A stretch of DNA of 64,000 nucleotides from Rhodopseudomonas sp. (GCA_016124795.1 WGNB01000018.1:62001-126000), one strand, 5' to 3'; shown: positions 26,163-34,678, counted from the stretch's first letter. The notes: generated by a model from the letters alone, not told the origin. Numbers and translations are program-made.

Positions 26163-27919
26163 CAGCTTGCCCCCATCGCGGCAAGCTCGGCCGGTGTGCG
26201 CGCCATGACGATCTGCTCGATCCGAACCGTCCCAGAAACGGCGATTTCCCATTTGCGGGACTTGAAGCCGCTCGGCAGCCGGACTACCTCACCGACCTTG
26301 GATATCGCGGCGATAAGATCGCCATCGGCATAGACACTGACGTTCATCGTCTTTGCGTCATCCGGCAGCGCCGACAAGCCGTCGCCGTCGATGGGAAATT
26401 CATTGATGGCCGAACCATTGATCTCGGAGCCAAGTGGATCGGCGAGCATCGCCGAATTTGCCGTAATCGCTACCGCCTTCGCTGCGGTAATATTTGCGAC
26501 ATCTGCCGGGCTCGGCACCGCATCGCCGTCGATCTGAATCACCCCGAAATTATCGGCGGCCGACAGAAGCACCGGCTTTGACTTCCAAAATTGATCGATG
26601 GGAACCCCGCCGGGGGGATCGAACTGCTTGATCTCGCCGGTGCTATCATCGAGGAAATACAGCGCGCCATCGGTTATATCGTAGTGGAAGGCTTGAGCCT
26701 TCACGTCGGAACGGCTCAAAAAGATGGGTGCGCTCGCGCCTTGAATGATGAGAGAGCCAGTAAGCGACCGGCCAAGGGCATCGACAGAATTATATGAGCC
26801 GATATACCGGCCGGAAAGTTGACCTGCGCACATCGTTCCGGGCGACAGAAGCTGCCACGCTGGCCGGTTAAAGAGCGTCTCAGTGACAATGCTGGCTTGC
26901 CCTGAGGCCGTCGCCATCACAAGGCCTTCATGGCTCGGATAGGCGATGGCATAGCCCAAGTCCTGAACGCCGCGTGCATTGATGCATGGCAAATTCGACT
27001 CGATCTTTACCATCTGCATCGATGCCGGATCGGTGCCTTGGGCGAAATATGGGCAGCCTTTCGTCATGATGATGAGCGACGATCCAATTGCCCCCAGCGC
27101 AACGATATCGAAATCAGTCGTGAGGATATAAACCTCCGGCCATGCGTGGGGCTGCCAGGGCTCGCAGAAATAAAGATCGCGGCCGGAGAACGCAGCCATC
27201 ATACCGTTCGGCATCGACGTGAGGCCGGCGAGCGTGTCAGGTGGTGGGTTATAGGCCCGAGATGGAAGGACTTCCCCGAACGCATCGACAGCGATCGCGT
27301 CGACATAATCGGCGCTCGATGCGTCCCGCTCGTCGATGAAATAGAGGTCCGTGCCGCTGGTGCCGGTCTGGGTCCGGTAAATCCGCTGCTTGGTGATGTT
27401 GCGGCCAGCCGGCGGCGCCTGAAACCCGCTCAACGTCACAGTCTGGCCAGCCTGCCATACAACATCGTCGGAAGCGGCGCACGGTTCCGATTCCTCGCCG
27501 TAAGCGGTGACAAAGGTGTAGACGTAGATCGAGGTGATGGTGTCGCCGGTGCCGCTGTCGGTAACTGCCGCGGTCAGGCCGGCGGTCGGCGCCGCAAGCG
27601 CCAAACCATAGATTGTCGCGCCAACCCGCATCTTTGGTGCGCCGTCGCCAGTGATATAAAGCCGGTCGCTGGCGACCGGGCCGAGCGCACATTTCACCTC
27701 GTTGGCCCAGCCAAGCCAATTATCCTGATATTTGAAGATCGTTTTATAGCCGCCCGGATAGGCGGGGATCGAATAGACGTGCTGCGGCTTGCGCAGCGGG
27801 GTCAGATCGCCGTCATCGAGGCGCACGTTAACCGCAGCCTGCGCCGCATTGGCTGGCAAGAGGTGCGCGCCGATGCGGGGCTGTTCGCCTGAGAAATTTT
27901 TGAGCAACCATCCGGCCAC
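26162..27919 (-). CDS. Podovirus tail nozzle / stabilisation-type protein
   Basis: 585 residues, beta-rich. The start (GTG) gives AGWLLKNFSGEQPRIGAHLL, followed by QAAVNVRLDDGDLTPLRKP. This asks-for-entry pattern is seen in tail nozzle and stabilisation proteins that close the podovirus tail below the adaptor. About 170-230 has TKQRIYRTQTGTSGTDLYFIDE, and about 498-510 holds EINGSAINEFPIDGD, a motif also found in the 30323-30787 product. Preceded by leader element copy 4. The exact family (P22 gp10-like or other) is uncertain. Confidence 0.6.
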   Translation of the reverse strand: MAGWLLKNFSGEQPRIGAHLLPANAAQAAVNVRLDDGDLTPLRKPQHVYSIPAYPGGYKTIFKYQDNWLGWANEVKCALGPVASDRLYITGDGAPKMRVGATIYGLALAAPTAGLTAAVTDSGTGDTITSIYVYTFVTAYGEESEPCAASDDVVWQAGQTVTLSGFQAPPAGRNITKQRIYRTQTGTSGTDLYFIDERDASSADYVDAIAVDAFGEVLPSRAYNPPPDTLAGLTSMPNGMMAAFSGRDLYFCEPWQPHAWPEVYILTTDFDIVALGAIGSSLIIMTKGCPYFAQGTDPASMQMVKIESNLPCINARGVQDLGYAIAYPSHEGLVMATASGQASIVTETLFNRPAWQLLSPGTMCAGQLSGRYIGSYNSVDALGRSLTGSLIIQGASAPIFLSRSDVKAQAFHYDITDGALYFLDDSTGEIKQFDPPGGVPIDQFWKSKPVLLSAADNFGVIQIDGDAVPSPADVANITAAKAVAITANSAMLADPLGSEINGSAINEFPIDGDGLSALPDDAKTMNVSVYADGDLIAAISKVGEVVRLPSGFKSRKWEIAVSGTVRIEQIVMARTPAELAAMGAS

Positions 27920-27941
27920 GACGATAGGCTTCCTCGAAGAA

Positions 27942-27959
27942 GCCGCACGTCTTGCGCGG
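27942..27959 (-). promoter_or_regulatory. Leader element copy 4 (nozzle gene)
   Basis: CCGCGCAAGACGTGCGGC with its core 26 nt before the GTG start. A GGCTTC/GAAGCC hairpin with GAGGA in its loop region follows, and CGTC abuts the start codon. The pairing with GACG is only 4 bp here. Confidence 0.72.
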
Positions 27960-28037
27960 AGTGAGACCTCTAATTACCTCGATTTCGTGGTCGACGCAAA
28001 CCCGGAAACATTGAGACTCGGTCGGCGCCGAACCCGG

Positions 28038-28346
28038 TCAAGCTCCCCCGACGACAGGCGGCACGTCAGTCGGTGGCATGACCCAAAGGCAGGTCGCCTC
28101 ATCGAGTGTGGCGGCCGGATCAGGTTTCGGCGCAATAAAGGCGTCACGGCTCTGGTCATAGGTATAGCCAACACCCGCAAAATTTTTGCGAATAGCAGGC
28201 GTTCCGCGGCTATTGATGCCGCCGAAGGTGTTGTAGCTGGTCTGCACCCACGAACCGGCATCTGGCCGCCGGTCGATATAGTCCTGTTCAGCCACGATCA
28301 CCGCGACGACAATGCCGTTCGCATCGATTTTAGCGAAGTGGCTCAT
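28038..28346 (-). CDS. Conserved tail-region protein
   Basis: 102 residues. It starts SHFAKIDANGIVVAVIVAEQDYI and continues WVQTSYNTFGG..IRKNFAGVGYTYDQSRDAFIAPKP, a pattern I recognise from small conserved proteins of many tailed phages (including T4-like cyanophages), function unknown. The start overlaps the fibre gene stop (ATGA). It is the last gene before the gap with leader copy 4. Confidence 0.7.
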   Translation of the reverse strand: MSHFAKIDANGIVVAVIVAEQDYIDRRPDAGSWVQTSYNTFGGINSRGTPAIRKNFAGVGYTYDQSRDAFIAPKPDPAATLDEATCLWVMPPTDVPPVVGGA

Positions 28347-29113
28347 GACGTGAATGTCCCGCTGGTTTCGAAAGTGTGATACGTCCAGCCGTTGACTTCG
28401 GTGATGGTGCCGCCGGTCGCGCGCGGTGACCCGCGGTACCGGACGATGAACACACCAGACCCACCGTTAGATGAACTCTGGTACGACCCACCAAAATAGC
28501 CGGACCTGCTGCCACCGCCGCCGCCGCCGCGGTTCACAGCGCCATCTAGCGCAGGTCCACCGTCGAACGCCCCGGTTCCTGCCCCATCAACACCGGCGAT
28601 TGCGCCAGTATACCCAGCGACCTTGCTCGACGCGCCGGAGGGGCCGCCGCCGCCATAGGTGCTTTCACCCCACGAGACGCCCGGCCCGAGAACATTCGTA
28701 TCGGCTGCTCCACCAGCGCCGCCAGCATGGCGATTATCATAGCCGATACCGCCGCCGCTCGGCGACGGACCATAACCATTACCGCTGGTAAAATACGCAC
28801 CAGTTGGGCCGAGGACATCGCTGGGCGGCGCCGCGGTCAGACCGAACCCGGTTGTGGCGCTGCCGTTTGTCCCCAGCGAACCAAAGGCATTTGACCCCGC
28901 ATTGGTGCCGCCGCCGCCAATGACGATATCGAAGATGAGCCCCGGCAAGATAGCGCGCTTCCCATCGAACGTCCCGCCGCCAGCACCGCCAGGCCCGGTC
29001 TGAGTGCCGCCACCGCCGCCAGCGCCTCCGCTGATCCCGAAGAACTCGACATGGTATCGGTCTGTGCGCAGCCCGAGAATTGACGTAGCGGCGCGGGTTC
29101 CAAGCAATGGCAT
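28343..29113 (-). CDS. Glycine-rich tail fibre protein
   Basis: 256 residues; the start ATG overlaps the previous stop (TAATG). Residues ~30-215 are very Gly-rich with many short GGGG and SGG stretches. The C-terminus (GGSGVFIVRYRGSPRATGGT, then GWTYHTFETSGTFTS) is the usual closing module of glycine-rich phage fibres. It probably forms the receptor-binding tip. Earlier in-frame starts are inside the upstream gene and rejected. Confidence 0.75.
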   Translation of the reverse strand: MPLLGTRAATSILGLRTDRYHVEFFGISGGAGGGGGTQTGPGGAGGGTFDGKRAILPGLIFDIVIGGGGTNAGSNAFGSLGTNGSATTGFGLTAAPPSDVLGPTGAYFTSGNGYGPSPSGGGIGYDNRHAGGAGGAADTNVLGPGVSWGESTYGGGGPSGASSKVAGYTGAIAGVDGAGTGAFDGGPALDGAVNRGGGGGGSRSGYFGGSYQSSSNGGSGVFIVRYRGSPRATGGTITEVNGWTYHTFETSGTFTS

Positions 29114-30027
29114 TAGGCAAACCCAGACATTGACGCAAGAACGGTGAAGGCCGCGTCCGCCGTCTTGAGAATGGTGAAGCTGTACAAATCGATGCCGGAT
29201 GCATTCCCGGCGGTAGGCGTAATCCCATCGATCCATAACGGATCGATTGTCGTGCCATCCACCTTGAAGGCATTGTTGATGTAGGGCACGGCCCCCTGTG
29301 TCGCCAGAAACGCAACAGTAATAGCCTCGCCGACGTTGAGGGCGTCATTCAACGAAGCCGTGGCCGAAGCTCGAACATTGATAGCCCAATCGGCGGAAGC
29401 GGAGACCGTGTAATATAGGATCGGCTGGGTAGTCGCGTCGAAATTGATCGTCCCGGTGGCCGCCGATTCGACGATCGTAGCCTTCTCCGAAGCGCTCGAG
29501 AGTAGCGCTGCGATTGATCCCGCATTCCCCGAAAAGGCCTGCCGCTCGGTGAATGACTGAGCTACATTGTTTTTTGTGGTATTGGCGTCATACGCCTGCA
29601 CCGAATGGCCGATATCTGTCCCATCCAGTGTCATCGCATTATAGGGCTGAACATCGGCCCCGATTTCCAGGCCGAGATTGACCCGCGCAGCCGCGGCGTC
29701 GACCAGATCGTCCAGATTATTTTCCGCCTGCATGAAGGCGCCGAAAATACCAGCGGTGGCCCGTAAATCGATGCGGTCTCCGGCGGAGAACGCGCGGGCC
29801 GTGGTACCTTCCTGGCCTCGCTCGATCGTGAAAACATCCGTGGCGCGCGCGGTGACCTTGACGATCTCGATATTGTTGCTGGAGTCCTTTAGGGTCCCTT
29901 TGAAGATATCGCCATCGCTCAAGGTGGGGAAAAGCATTCCGGTGCTGGCAGCTACCGACAGGCTCGTTGCGGTGTCCGTGATATCGGCTGCGAGCGTCGT
30001 TGTGGCGTTATTGGTGAATTTGAACAT
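29113..30027 (-). CDS. Tail fibre / baseplate-like protein
   Basis: 304 residues from the ATG overlapping the upstream stop (TGATG). The N-terminal ~100 residues (MFKFTNNATTTLAADITDTA, later IERGQEGTTARAFSAGDRIDLRATAGI) are a widespread tail-fibre attachment module. The middle is helical and the C-terminal half is beta-rich. It is probably the proximal fibre part that carries the Gly-rich tip protein. Confidence 0.7.
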   Translation of the reverse strand: MFKFTNNATTTLAADITDTATSLSVAASTGMLFPTLSDGDIFKGTLKDSSNNIEIVKVTARATDVFTIERGQEGTTARAFSAGDRIDLRATAGIFGAFMQAENNLDDLVDAAAARVNLGLEIGADVQPYNAMTLDGTDIGHSVQAYDANTTKNNVAQSFTERQAFSGNAGSIAALLSSASEKATIVESAATGTINFDATTQPILYYTVSASADWAINVRASATASLNDALNVGEAITVAFLATQGAVPYINNAFKVDGTTIDPLWIDGITPTAGNASGIDLYSFTILKTADAAFTVLASMSGFA

Positions 30028-30326
30028 CAGCAGCATTCCTTAATACGAAGACGGAAGCAGGCATCCTTGGTCCGGCCGAGGGTGGTTACGGCCTTGACCT
30101 TGACCTCGGCGGTTTCGCCATCGATGCCGGCCGAAACCCAGGCCGTCGCCGTTGTGCCCGTGTTGGACGTGCTATCAATCGCTGCCGTCGCGACGGCGCC
30201 GGCCGGCGGCGTGCTCGATATCGATCCAGTGACTGACGCAATCGTGTCCCCGGAACTGAGCCACCGCGAGAAGTCGAAAACGTAGTCAAGAACCTCGTCG
30301 GGTCGCTTGGTCATAACCGTGCTCAT
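30027..30326 (-). CDS. Fibre-tail adaptor-like protein
   Basis: 99 residues. The start TKRPDEVLDYVFDFSRWLSSGDTI is typical of small phage adaptor proteins, followed by an Ig-like beta sandwich pattern (TATAWVSAGIDGETAEVKVKAVT). The product ends with KECC. Overlaps both neighbours by a few bases, so it is coupled with the fibre gene. Confidence 0.6.
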   Translation of the reverse strand: MSTVMTKRPDEVLDYVFDFSRWLSSGDTIASVTGSISSTPPAGAVATAAIDSTSNTGTTATAWVSAGIDGETAEVKVKAVTTLGRTKDACFRLRIKECC

Positions 30327-30787
30327 GCGGCCTCACGGAAGTTCGGTGCGACACGGATCACGCGCCGCTCTGCGTCGACCTGGATCGCCCGGAGTTGCGC
30401 CGGTACGATGATGGAGCGGGTTTCGGTGTCGACCGCGATAAGTCGCAGGCGCGACCGCAACGCCTCCTGTGGCGGAGTTCCTGACGCGGTTACGGTATCG
30501 CGCTTCTCGATCACCGCGGCATGGCCAAAGATCGCCAATTCAGCGGTCGCCGCCGCCGTGTCCGGCGCTTCTTGAGCCGTCCCATGACCGGAGATATCGA
30601 CCGTTCCGGTCGCAGCAACGGTGTCAGCCGCTTCTAAGACTGACGCGACCGCCGAGATTTCGAGCGAAGCGGTTGCGGTAACGGTGTCGGCCGCCTCGAT
30701 CACCGTGGCGGTCGCGACAACGCTAAAATCCTCCCCGTTAATCGGGAAGGCGTTGATAAAGCCACCGTTGATCTCGCCGTAGGGCAT
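30323..30787 (-). CDS. Virion protein with 21-residue tandem repeats
   Basis: 154 residues. It begins EINGGFINAFPINGE, echoing a motif in the nozzle-like protein. Residues ~24-107 are about four tandem 21-residue repeats of the type A-V-x-E-A-A-D-T-V-x-A-T-x-x-L-x-I-x-x-x-x, suggesting stacked beta strands. The C-terminus (RSRLRLIAVDTETRSIIVPAQ) is beta-rich. No family recognised. It lies in the fibre gene cluster. Confidence 0.6.
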   Translation of the reverse strand: MPYGEINGGFINAFPINGEDFSVVATATVIEAADTVTATASLEISAVASVLEAADTVAATGTVDISGHGTAQEAPDTAAATAELAIFGHAAVIEKRDTVTASGTPPQEALRSRLRLIAVDTETRSIIVPAQLRAIQVDAERRVIRVAPNFREAA

Positions 30788-30791
30788 CGTA

Positions 30792-31187
30792 TCAGCCGTT
30801 GTTGTCTTGGATCGTGAAGCTGGTGACGGTGAATTTCTGGCCGGCGGTAAAATTCGTGCTGTCGAGGATCATGTCGGCGCCGGCCAGGCCGCAGGTGCCC
30901 TGCCAGCCGCAGGTGGTGCCGTCGCTCTTGTAGAGACGGAAATAGGCGGCGGTGCCGCTCGCATCGGCGGCAAGGTCCTGCCAGGAGCCCGACGAGGCTT
31001 TGGCGCCGCCGGCGGCATCGGCCATCCAGTCAGTCGGGAGGTTGATGGTCGAAAGCACTGTGCCGGCGTCGGCCGCCGCACAGTTCGCCGGGATCGCGCC
31101 ATCGAAAATCTTGAGGACGGCATCCGTTCCGACCGCGGACTCTCGGGCATCGAGGCCGGCATTTCGGACGAAATCAGCGTATTGCAT
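30792..31187 (-). CDS. Phage structural protein of unknown role
   Basis: 131 residues: a helical N-terminus (YADFVRNAGLDARESAV), then beta-rich sequence (AVLKIFDGAIPANCAA, LYKSDGTTCGWQGTCG, FTVTSFTIQ). Cluster position suggests a minor head or tail component. The function is not recognised. Confidence 0.6.
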   Translation of the reverse strand: MQYADFVRNAGLDARESAVGTDAVLKIFDGAIPANCAAADAGTVLSTINLPTDWMADAAGGAKASSGSWQDLAADASGTAAYFRLYKSDGTTCGWQGTCGLAGADMILDSTNFTAGQKFTVTSFTIQDNNG

Positions 31188-31199
31188 CAGACCATTCCC

Positions 31200-31823
31200 T
31201 TAGAAGAACGAGGCGCGCACCCGCGTCGGACCGCGCTGTTGGCCCTTGAGCCCGGCACTGGAAAAACGATCGAGTTTTGCCGTGAATTTTGCTTGGAGCA
31301 GCGCGCCGAAGTTCGGGTTCGAAAAATCGGCGCCAGGAGTCAGCAGGACGCCCGCTGCTGCGCCGTCCGCGATCTCGCGGCCATAGAGGTCAAAAAGGAA
31401 GTCCGGCAGCGTCAGCGCGTCCGGCTTCGGCTTGGCGATGAATTCAACGAGGATGGTGCCCGACGAGCGCGGGATGACCTGCACCGAACCAAACTCAGGC
31501 GCGATATACCAACGGCCTCCCCCGCTCCCCACGTCTTCGGTGCGCCAACCTGGGCGCCGCCGGTCGAGATCGGCGATGGAGATCGGGGCAAGCTTGGTCC
31601 CGTCGATCGAGCAGTTTTCGATTGCCATCACGATGCCATCGGACGGGCACGAGATCGGTTCGGCATCGGCGCCGGTGGTTACGATGGTGTCGGTCTCGCG
31701 CCAAAGCCGTGTGCGCTCGCAAAACTCAATCGCGGCATCGCGCACGTTGCGAATAATGGTCGGCTCCGGCGCCGCCACGGCGCGGGGCTGAACGAGCCTG
31801 ATGAAATCCTCGATATCCCTCAT
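31200..31823 (-). CDS. Head-tail/tail tube-region structural protein
   Basis: 207 residues. The N-terminus (IEDFIRLVQPRAVAAPEPTIIRNVRDAAIEFCERTRLWRE) resembles small podovirus adaptor or completion proteins, followed by beta-rich sequence. It overlaps the adaptor-like gene upstream (4 bp). Probably part of the tail machine below the portal. Confidence 0.55.
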   Translation of the reverse strand: MRDIEDFIRLVQPRAVAAPEPTIIRNVRDAAIEFCERTRLWRETDTIVTTGADAEPISCPSDGIVMAIENCSIDGTKLAPISIADLDRRRPGWRTEDVGSGGGRWYIAPEFGSVQVIPRSSGTILVEFIAKPKPDALTLPDFLFDLYGREIADGAAAGVLLTPGADFSNPNFGALLQAKFTAKLDRFSSAGLKGQQRGPTRVRASFF

Positions 31824-32521
31824 GTCGCGGCCACCTTGGCGCGTGAGTTCGGGCTATTGGAGCTTTCAACCTTGATCTTAAGACCAACGGCGGCAGCGAA
31901 CGCCTGATAGTGCATCCCGGCGCCTGCCGGGCTTGCCGCAGGATCATCCTTGGAGAGCGCGCGGAACAGGACGTAATCGAGAATGGGGGCCTGATAAACG
32001 TCTTGCAGACCGATCGCGATATCGTATGAGGCGAGTGCGTTCACATCGCCGGTCGCGGCGACTGCCGCCGGTAGCTTGGAGACAACGGCCTCGACCAGCC
32101 CTGTCCCGTCATTACCGGGATAGGTATAGAAGCTGGTTGGGTCTTCTTCGTCGTAAACGAACTGCCGCACCTCTTTTTTGTACGGCGTTCGGTCAGGATC
32201 ATGCCAATCGGGCGCTTCGGCGTCGAGCGCATCGCGTGCAGTGACGCGGATCATTCGACCGCCCTGGCGCGGCGGGCCGGCGGCGGTGATATTGCGAACG
32301 AGCCGGAGCAGCGCGAGGTTGCCGTCACCGATGCTCTGCAATGTGCCGGCATTGAGCGCGAGCAGCACCGTAGTCGAATTGGCTGACGGTTTGGCCAGAA
32401 CGATCGAGCGGACCGCCTCATTGATCCAGTCGACAAGCTCAGGCAGCGTCCAGCGGACCGCATCCTCATCTTGGAGGTTGCGGCCAGCCAGGGTCATGAT
32501 TGTTGCTGCCGTGAGGGCCAT
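31820..32521 (-). CDS. Phage adaptor protein, DUF6682-like
   Basis: 233 residues. It begins LAGRNLQDEDAVRWTLPELVDWINEAVRSIV, the signature start of the helical DUF6682 adaptor family that docks on the portal ring in podoviruses. The remainder (about 90-150) includes RQFVYDEEDPTSFYTYP. Upstream of it lie the decoration and coat genes, as expected for a connector component. Confidence 0.65.
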   Translation of the reverse strand: MALTAATIMTLAGRNLQDEDAVRWTLPELVDWINEAVRSIVLAKPSANSTTVLLALNAGTLQSIGDGNLALLRLVRNITAAGPPRQGGRMIRVTARDALDAEAPDWHDPDRTPYKKEVRQFVYDEEDPTSFYTYPGNDGTGLVEAVVSKLPAAVAATGDVNALASYDIAIGLQDVYQAPILDYVLFRALSKDDPAASPAGAGMHYQAFAAAVGLKIKVESSNSPNSRAKVAAT

Positions 32522-32536
32522 CTGACGACAGTGCCT

Positions 32537-32848
32537 TTAGGCGGTCTTGGCGGGCGCCGGCTTGGCGGCAGCGGCGGCATCGGCCGCCGCTTTCTCGGCG
32601 GCGTCGGCCGCCGCCTTCTCGGCGGCATCGTTATTGGCCTGTGCCTTCTTGTTGGCGGCGGCCTTCGCCGGCTTCACGAGCCGATAGCCTTCCTTGATCG
32701 CAAGCAAGGTCTGGATATGGTCGGTCTCGTCGTCGGGCACGTCGCAAACGTGCGGGCCGCCGGTCACTTCCTCGACGAAATGGTAGACCATATCGCCGAG
32801 CATAACGATGGTGCCTTCGGCGCGCTTGATGATGCTTTCGATGATCAT
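32537..32848 (-). CDS. Small late protein with Ala/Lys-rich tail
   Basis: 103 residues. A compact N-terminal part (IVMLGDMVYHFVEEVTGGPHVCDVPDDET) is followed by a low-complexity tail of AAEKAAADAA repeats ending AKPAPAKTA, similar to histone-like or phage decoration tails. Function unknown. Confidence 0.55.
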   Translation of the reverse strand: MIIESIIKRAEGTIVMLGDMVYHFVEEVTGGPHVCDVPDDETDHIQTLLAIKEGYRLVKPAKAAANKKAQANNDAAEKAAADAAEKAAADAAAAAKPAPAKTA

Positions 32849-32883
32849 GGATTGCCCTTCCGGGTTTGAGTTTCAACAGATAG

Positions 32884-32910
32884 CCGCGCCTTGCGCGAGG
32901 CAAGGCGCGG
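32884..32910 (-). terminator. Stem-loop between late genes
   Basis: CCGCGCCTTGC / GCAAGGCGCGG, 11-bp perfect stem with a 5-nt loop and no U-run. It may be a partial terminator or an RNA processing/stability hairpin after the 32930-33391 gene. Confidence 0.5.
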
Positions 32911-32929
32911 AGCTAGCGGCCGGATAGAC

Positions 32930-33391
32930 TTAGCCGCGGTAGGTGGCAGTCAGGCCGATCTTGCCGGCCTGAGCGGCGGCCGGCGCCGCGTGGATTTTCA
33001 CGCCGATACCACGATCAGCATCGGTCGGCGCGATGCGAAACGCCGTGACCAGGGTCGGCCGGGCAACGCCGCCGGCCTGGGCCGTCGTCGCAGCACTGAA
33101 AATTTCGGCACCGCAGGTACGGGCATCGTCGGGGTCGGGGTCGCCGTATTCGCCGCTCATCACGCCGATGTCGATCGTAATGGTCGGCGCGCCATCGCTA
33201 TCGAGATCGTCGGTGTCGAAGATGAAATCGACGCCAGTGCAGTTTGCCGGCAGCGGCAGCATTTCGATGATCTTGTTGAGCGTCAGATCGCCGGTGGCGA
33301 GACTGATTTCGGCGCGAATGCTGGCGAGATCGCCGGCTTCATCCGGCGTGGGGGCAATGATCTTGCCTTTCGCAACATCGGTTTGGAGCAT
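32930..33391 (-). CDS. Putative head decoration protein
   Basis: 153 residues, beta-rich, acidic centre (FIFDTDDLDSDGAPTITIDIGVMSGEYGDPDPDD). It lies directly after the coat gene and is followed by a stem-loop, as small head decoration proteins often are. No diagnostic motif; role inferred from position. Confidence 0.5.
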   Translation of the reverse strand: MLQTDVAKGKIIAPTPDEAGDLASIRAEISLATGDLTLNKIIEMLPLPANCTGVDFIFDTDDLDSDGAPTITIDIGVMSGEYGDPDPDDARTCGAEIFSAATTAQAGGVARPTLVTAFRIAPTDADRGIGVKIHAAPAAAQAGKIGLTATYRG

Positions 33392-33442
33392 CGGGGTATT
33401 CCCTGTTCGTTAGCTTGTGATTGAGGGTGGTCGAGCCGTCAA

Positions 33443-33471
33443 AGCGGCGCGCCGATCAGCGGCGCGCCGCT
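33443..33471 (-). terminator. Stem-loop after coat gene
   Basis: AGCGGCGCGCC / GGCGCGCCGCT, an 11-bp stem with a 7-nt loop, followed on the minus strand by TTTGACGG. It lies 9 bp after the coat-gene stop and may set the high coat/low downstream expression ratio. Confidence 0.6.
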
Positions 33472-33480
33472 ATTTTGCGG

Positions 33481-34569
33481 TTACGGGGCCGCCGCAGCGG
33501 TATCGATCGCGATCACACCGAAGTCGCGATCGTTGAACCGGGTCTTCTTCACGCCGGCGATGGTGCCAGCGGCGACGGTCGGCTCGTTGCCGAAGTCCTT
33601 GGTTTCCTCCTGCCAGTCAAAGCGGAGGCCCGCCTTGGTGCCATAGGCGATGACACCGGCCTGCCGGCCCATGAACAGGGCTCGGCCCGCCTCGACATTC
33701 GAGCCGGCGCCATAATCGGTGAAACGAATCGCGCTTTCGTGGCTATGCAGCACCACGTTGTTGATCATCCCCAAGCCACCCGTGAAGATCGGGTTCTTGC
33801 GGCCCTCGGCGGCGGCAGCGGCCTTCTGGATTTCCAGCCAGCCGGTGGTGTCGGAGTTGCGGAGGTCGTATTCCGCATACTTGCTCATCACGGTGACGTA
33901 GTGGGCTTCGCCGCCGATCATGACCGGCACCATATTCGCCATGGTTGGGTCCTGCGCGCGCATCATCGTGGCTTTGACCGAGGCCTTCTCGATGGTGCCC
34001 TTCACCATCTTGTCGGTCGAGGTGATGGTCGCTTTGCTGGTGGCCGAGCCGCCATAGATGACATGGGCGGCATCCGGCGCCGAGATCGCATTGCCGGCGT
34101 GGCCGGTCCAATCGGTCGACTCGATGAAGTCCTCGTTGATGCCGCGCGCACCGCTGAGATAGATGAACGCCATCTCGTCGATGACCTTGGCCCAATAGTC
34201 CGACATCCGATCGCGACCGGTCTTGCGCAGATCGTGCGCGGTGCGCTTGCGCGTCATCCGGCCACCGGCCGATACGGAGTGGCGCATCTGGTCGATGTTG
34301 ACCTGATCCGAGTAGAACTTGAGGTTTTCCTGCTTGCCGTCGAGCCGAGCATCGCCGTAGGTCGGCTTGCCGCGCAACTGCACGGACAGATCGTAATCGA
34401 TACGATCGCCGGGACCGGATTCAAGCTCGGTCAGCCGCTGGATGATCGAGTTCTGGCCGGTGCCGATGAACTTACGCTCCCAATAGCTCTTGGAAAGCGT
34501 TTCGGTCCACAGCGAGGCGGACCATTTCTTGACGGCCTTGGTATCGCCGAAGGGAATAACAGTGCGCAT
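33481..34569 (-). CDS. Major capsid protein, N4-gp56 family
   Basis: 362 residues. The opening (KKWSASLWTETLSKSYWERKFIG), LTELESGPGDRIDYDLSVQLRG and the central HAGNAISAPDAAHVIYGGSA / KYAEYDLRNS segments match the N4-gp56/P22-related HK97-fold coat family. It would build the T=7-type shell with the scaffold encoded upstream. RBS AAGGAG lies 9 nt before the ATG. Leader element copy 5 precedes it and a stem-loop follows it. Confidence 0.85.
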   Translation of the reverse strand: MRTVIPFGDTKAVKKWSASLWTETLSKSYWERKFIGTGQNSIIQRLTELESGPGDRIDYDLSVQLRGKPTYGDARLDGKQENLKFYSDQVNIDQMRHSVSAGGRMTRKRTAHDLRKTGRDRMSDYWAKVIDEMAFIYLSGARGINEDFIESTDWTGHAGNAISAPDAAHVIYGGSATSKATITSTDKMVKGTIEKASVKATMMRAQDPTMANMVPVMIGGEAHYVTVMSKYAEYDLRNSDTTGWLEIQKAAAAAEGRKNPIFTGGLGMINNVVLHSHESAIRFTDYGAGSNVEAGRALFMGRQAGVIAYGTKAGLRFDWQEETKDFGNEPTVAAGTIAGVKKTRFNDRDFGVIAIDTAAAAP

Positions 34570-34606
34570 TGGACGTGTCTCCTTGTGAGCGCATTTGCGG
34601 TCACAA

Positions 34607-34624
34607 TCGGCACGTCTTGCGCGG
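34607..34624 (-). promoter_or_regulatory. Leader element copy 5 (coat gene)
   Basis: Minus-strand CCGCGCAAGACGTGCCGA: the 14-nt core is identical to the other copies and the edge differs. The core is 41 nt before the ATG. GACGTG can pair with CACGTC that lies between AAGGAG and the ATG. Confidence 0.72.
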
Positions 34625-34678
34625 ATTGCTGATTAGCGGGTCGCTTATGCCTTATATCGCGCAGGTTTTCAAGTAGCC

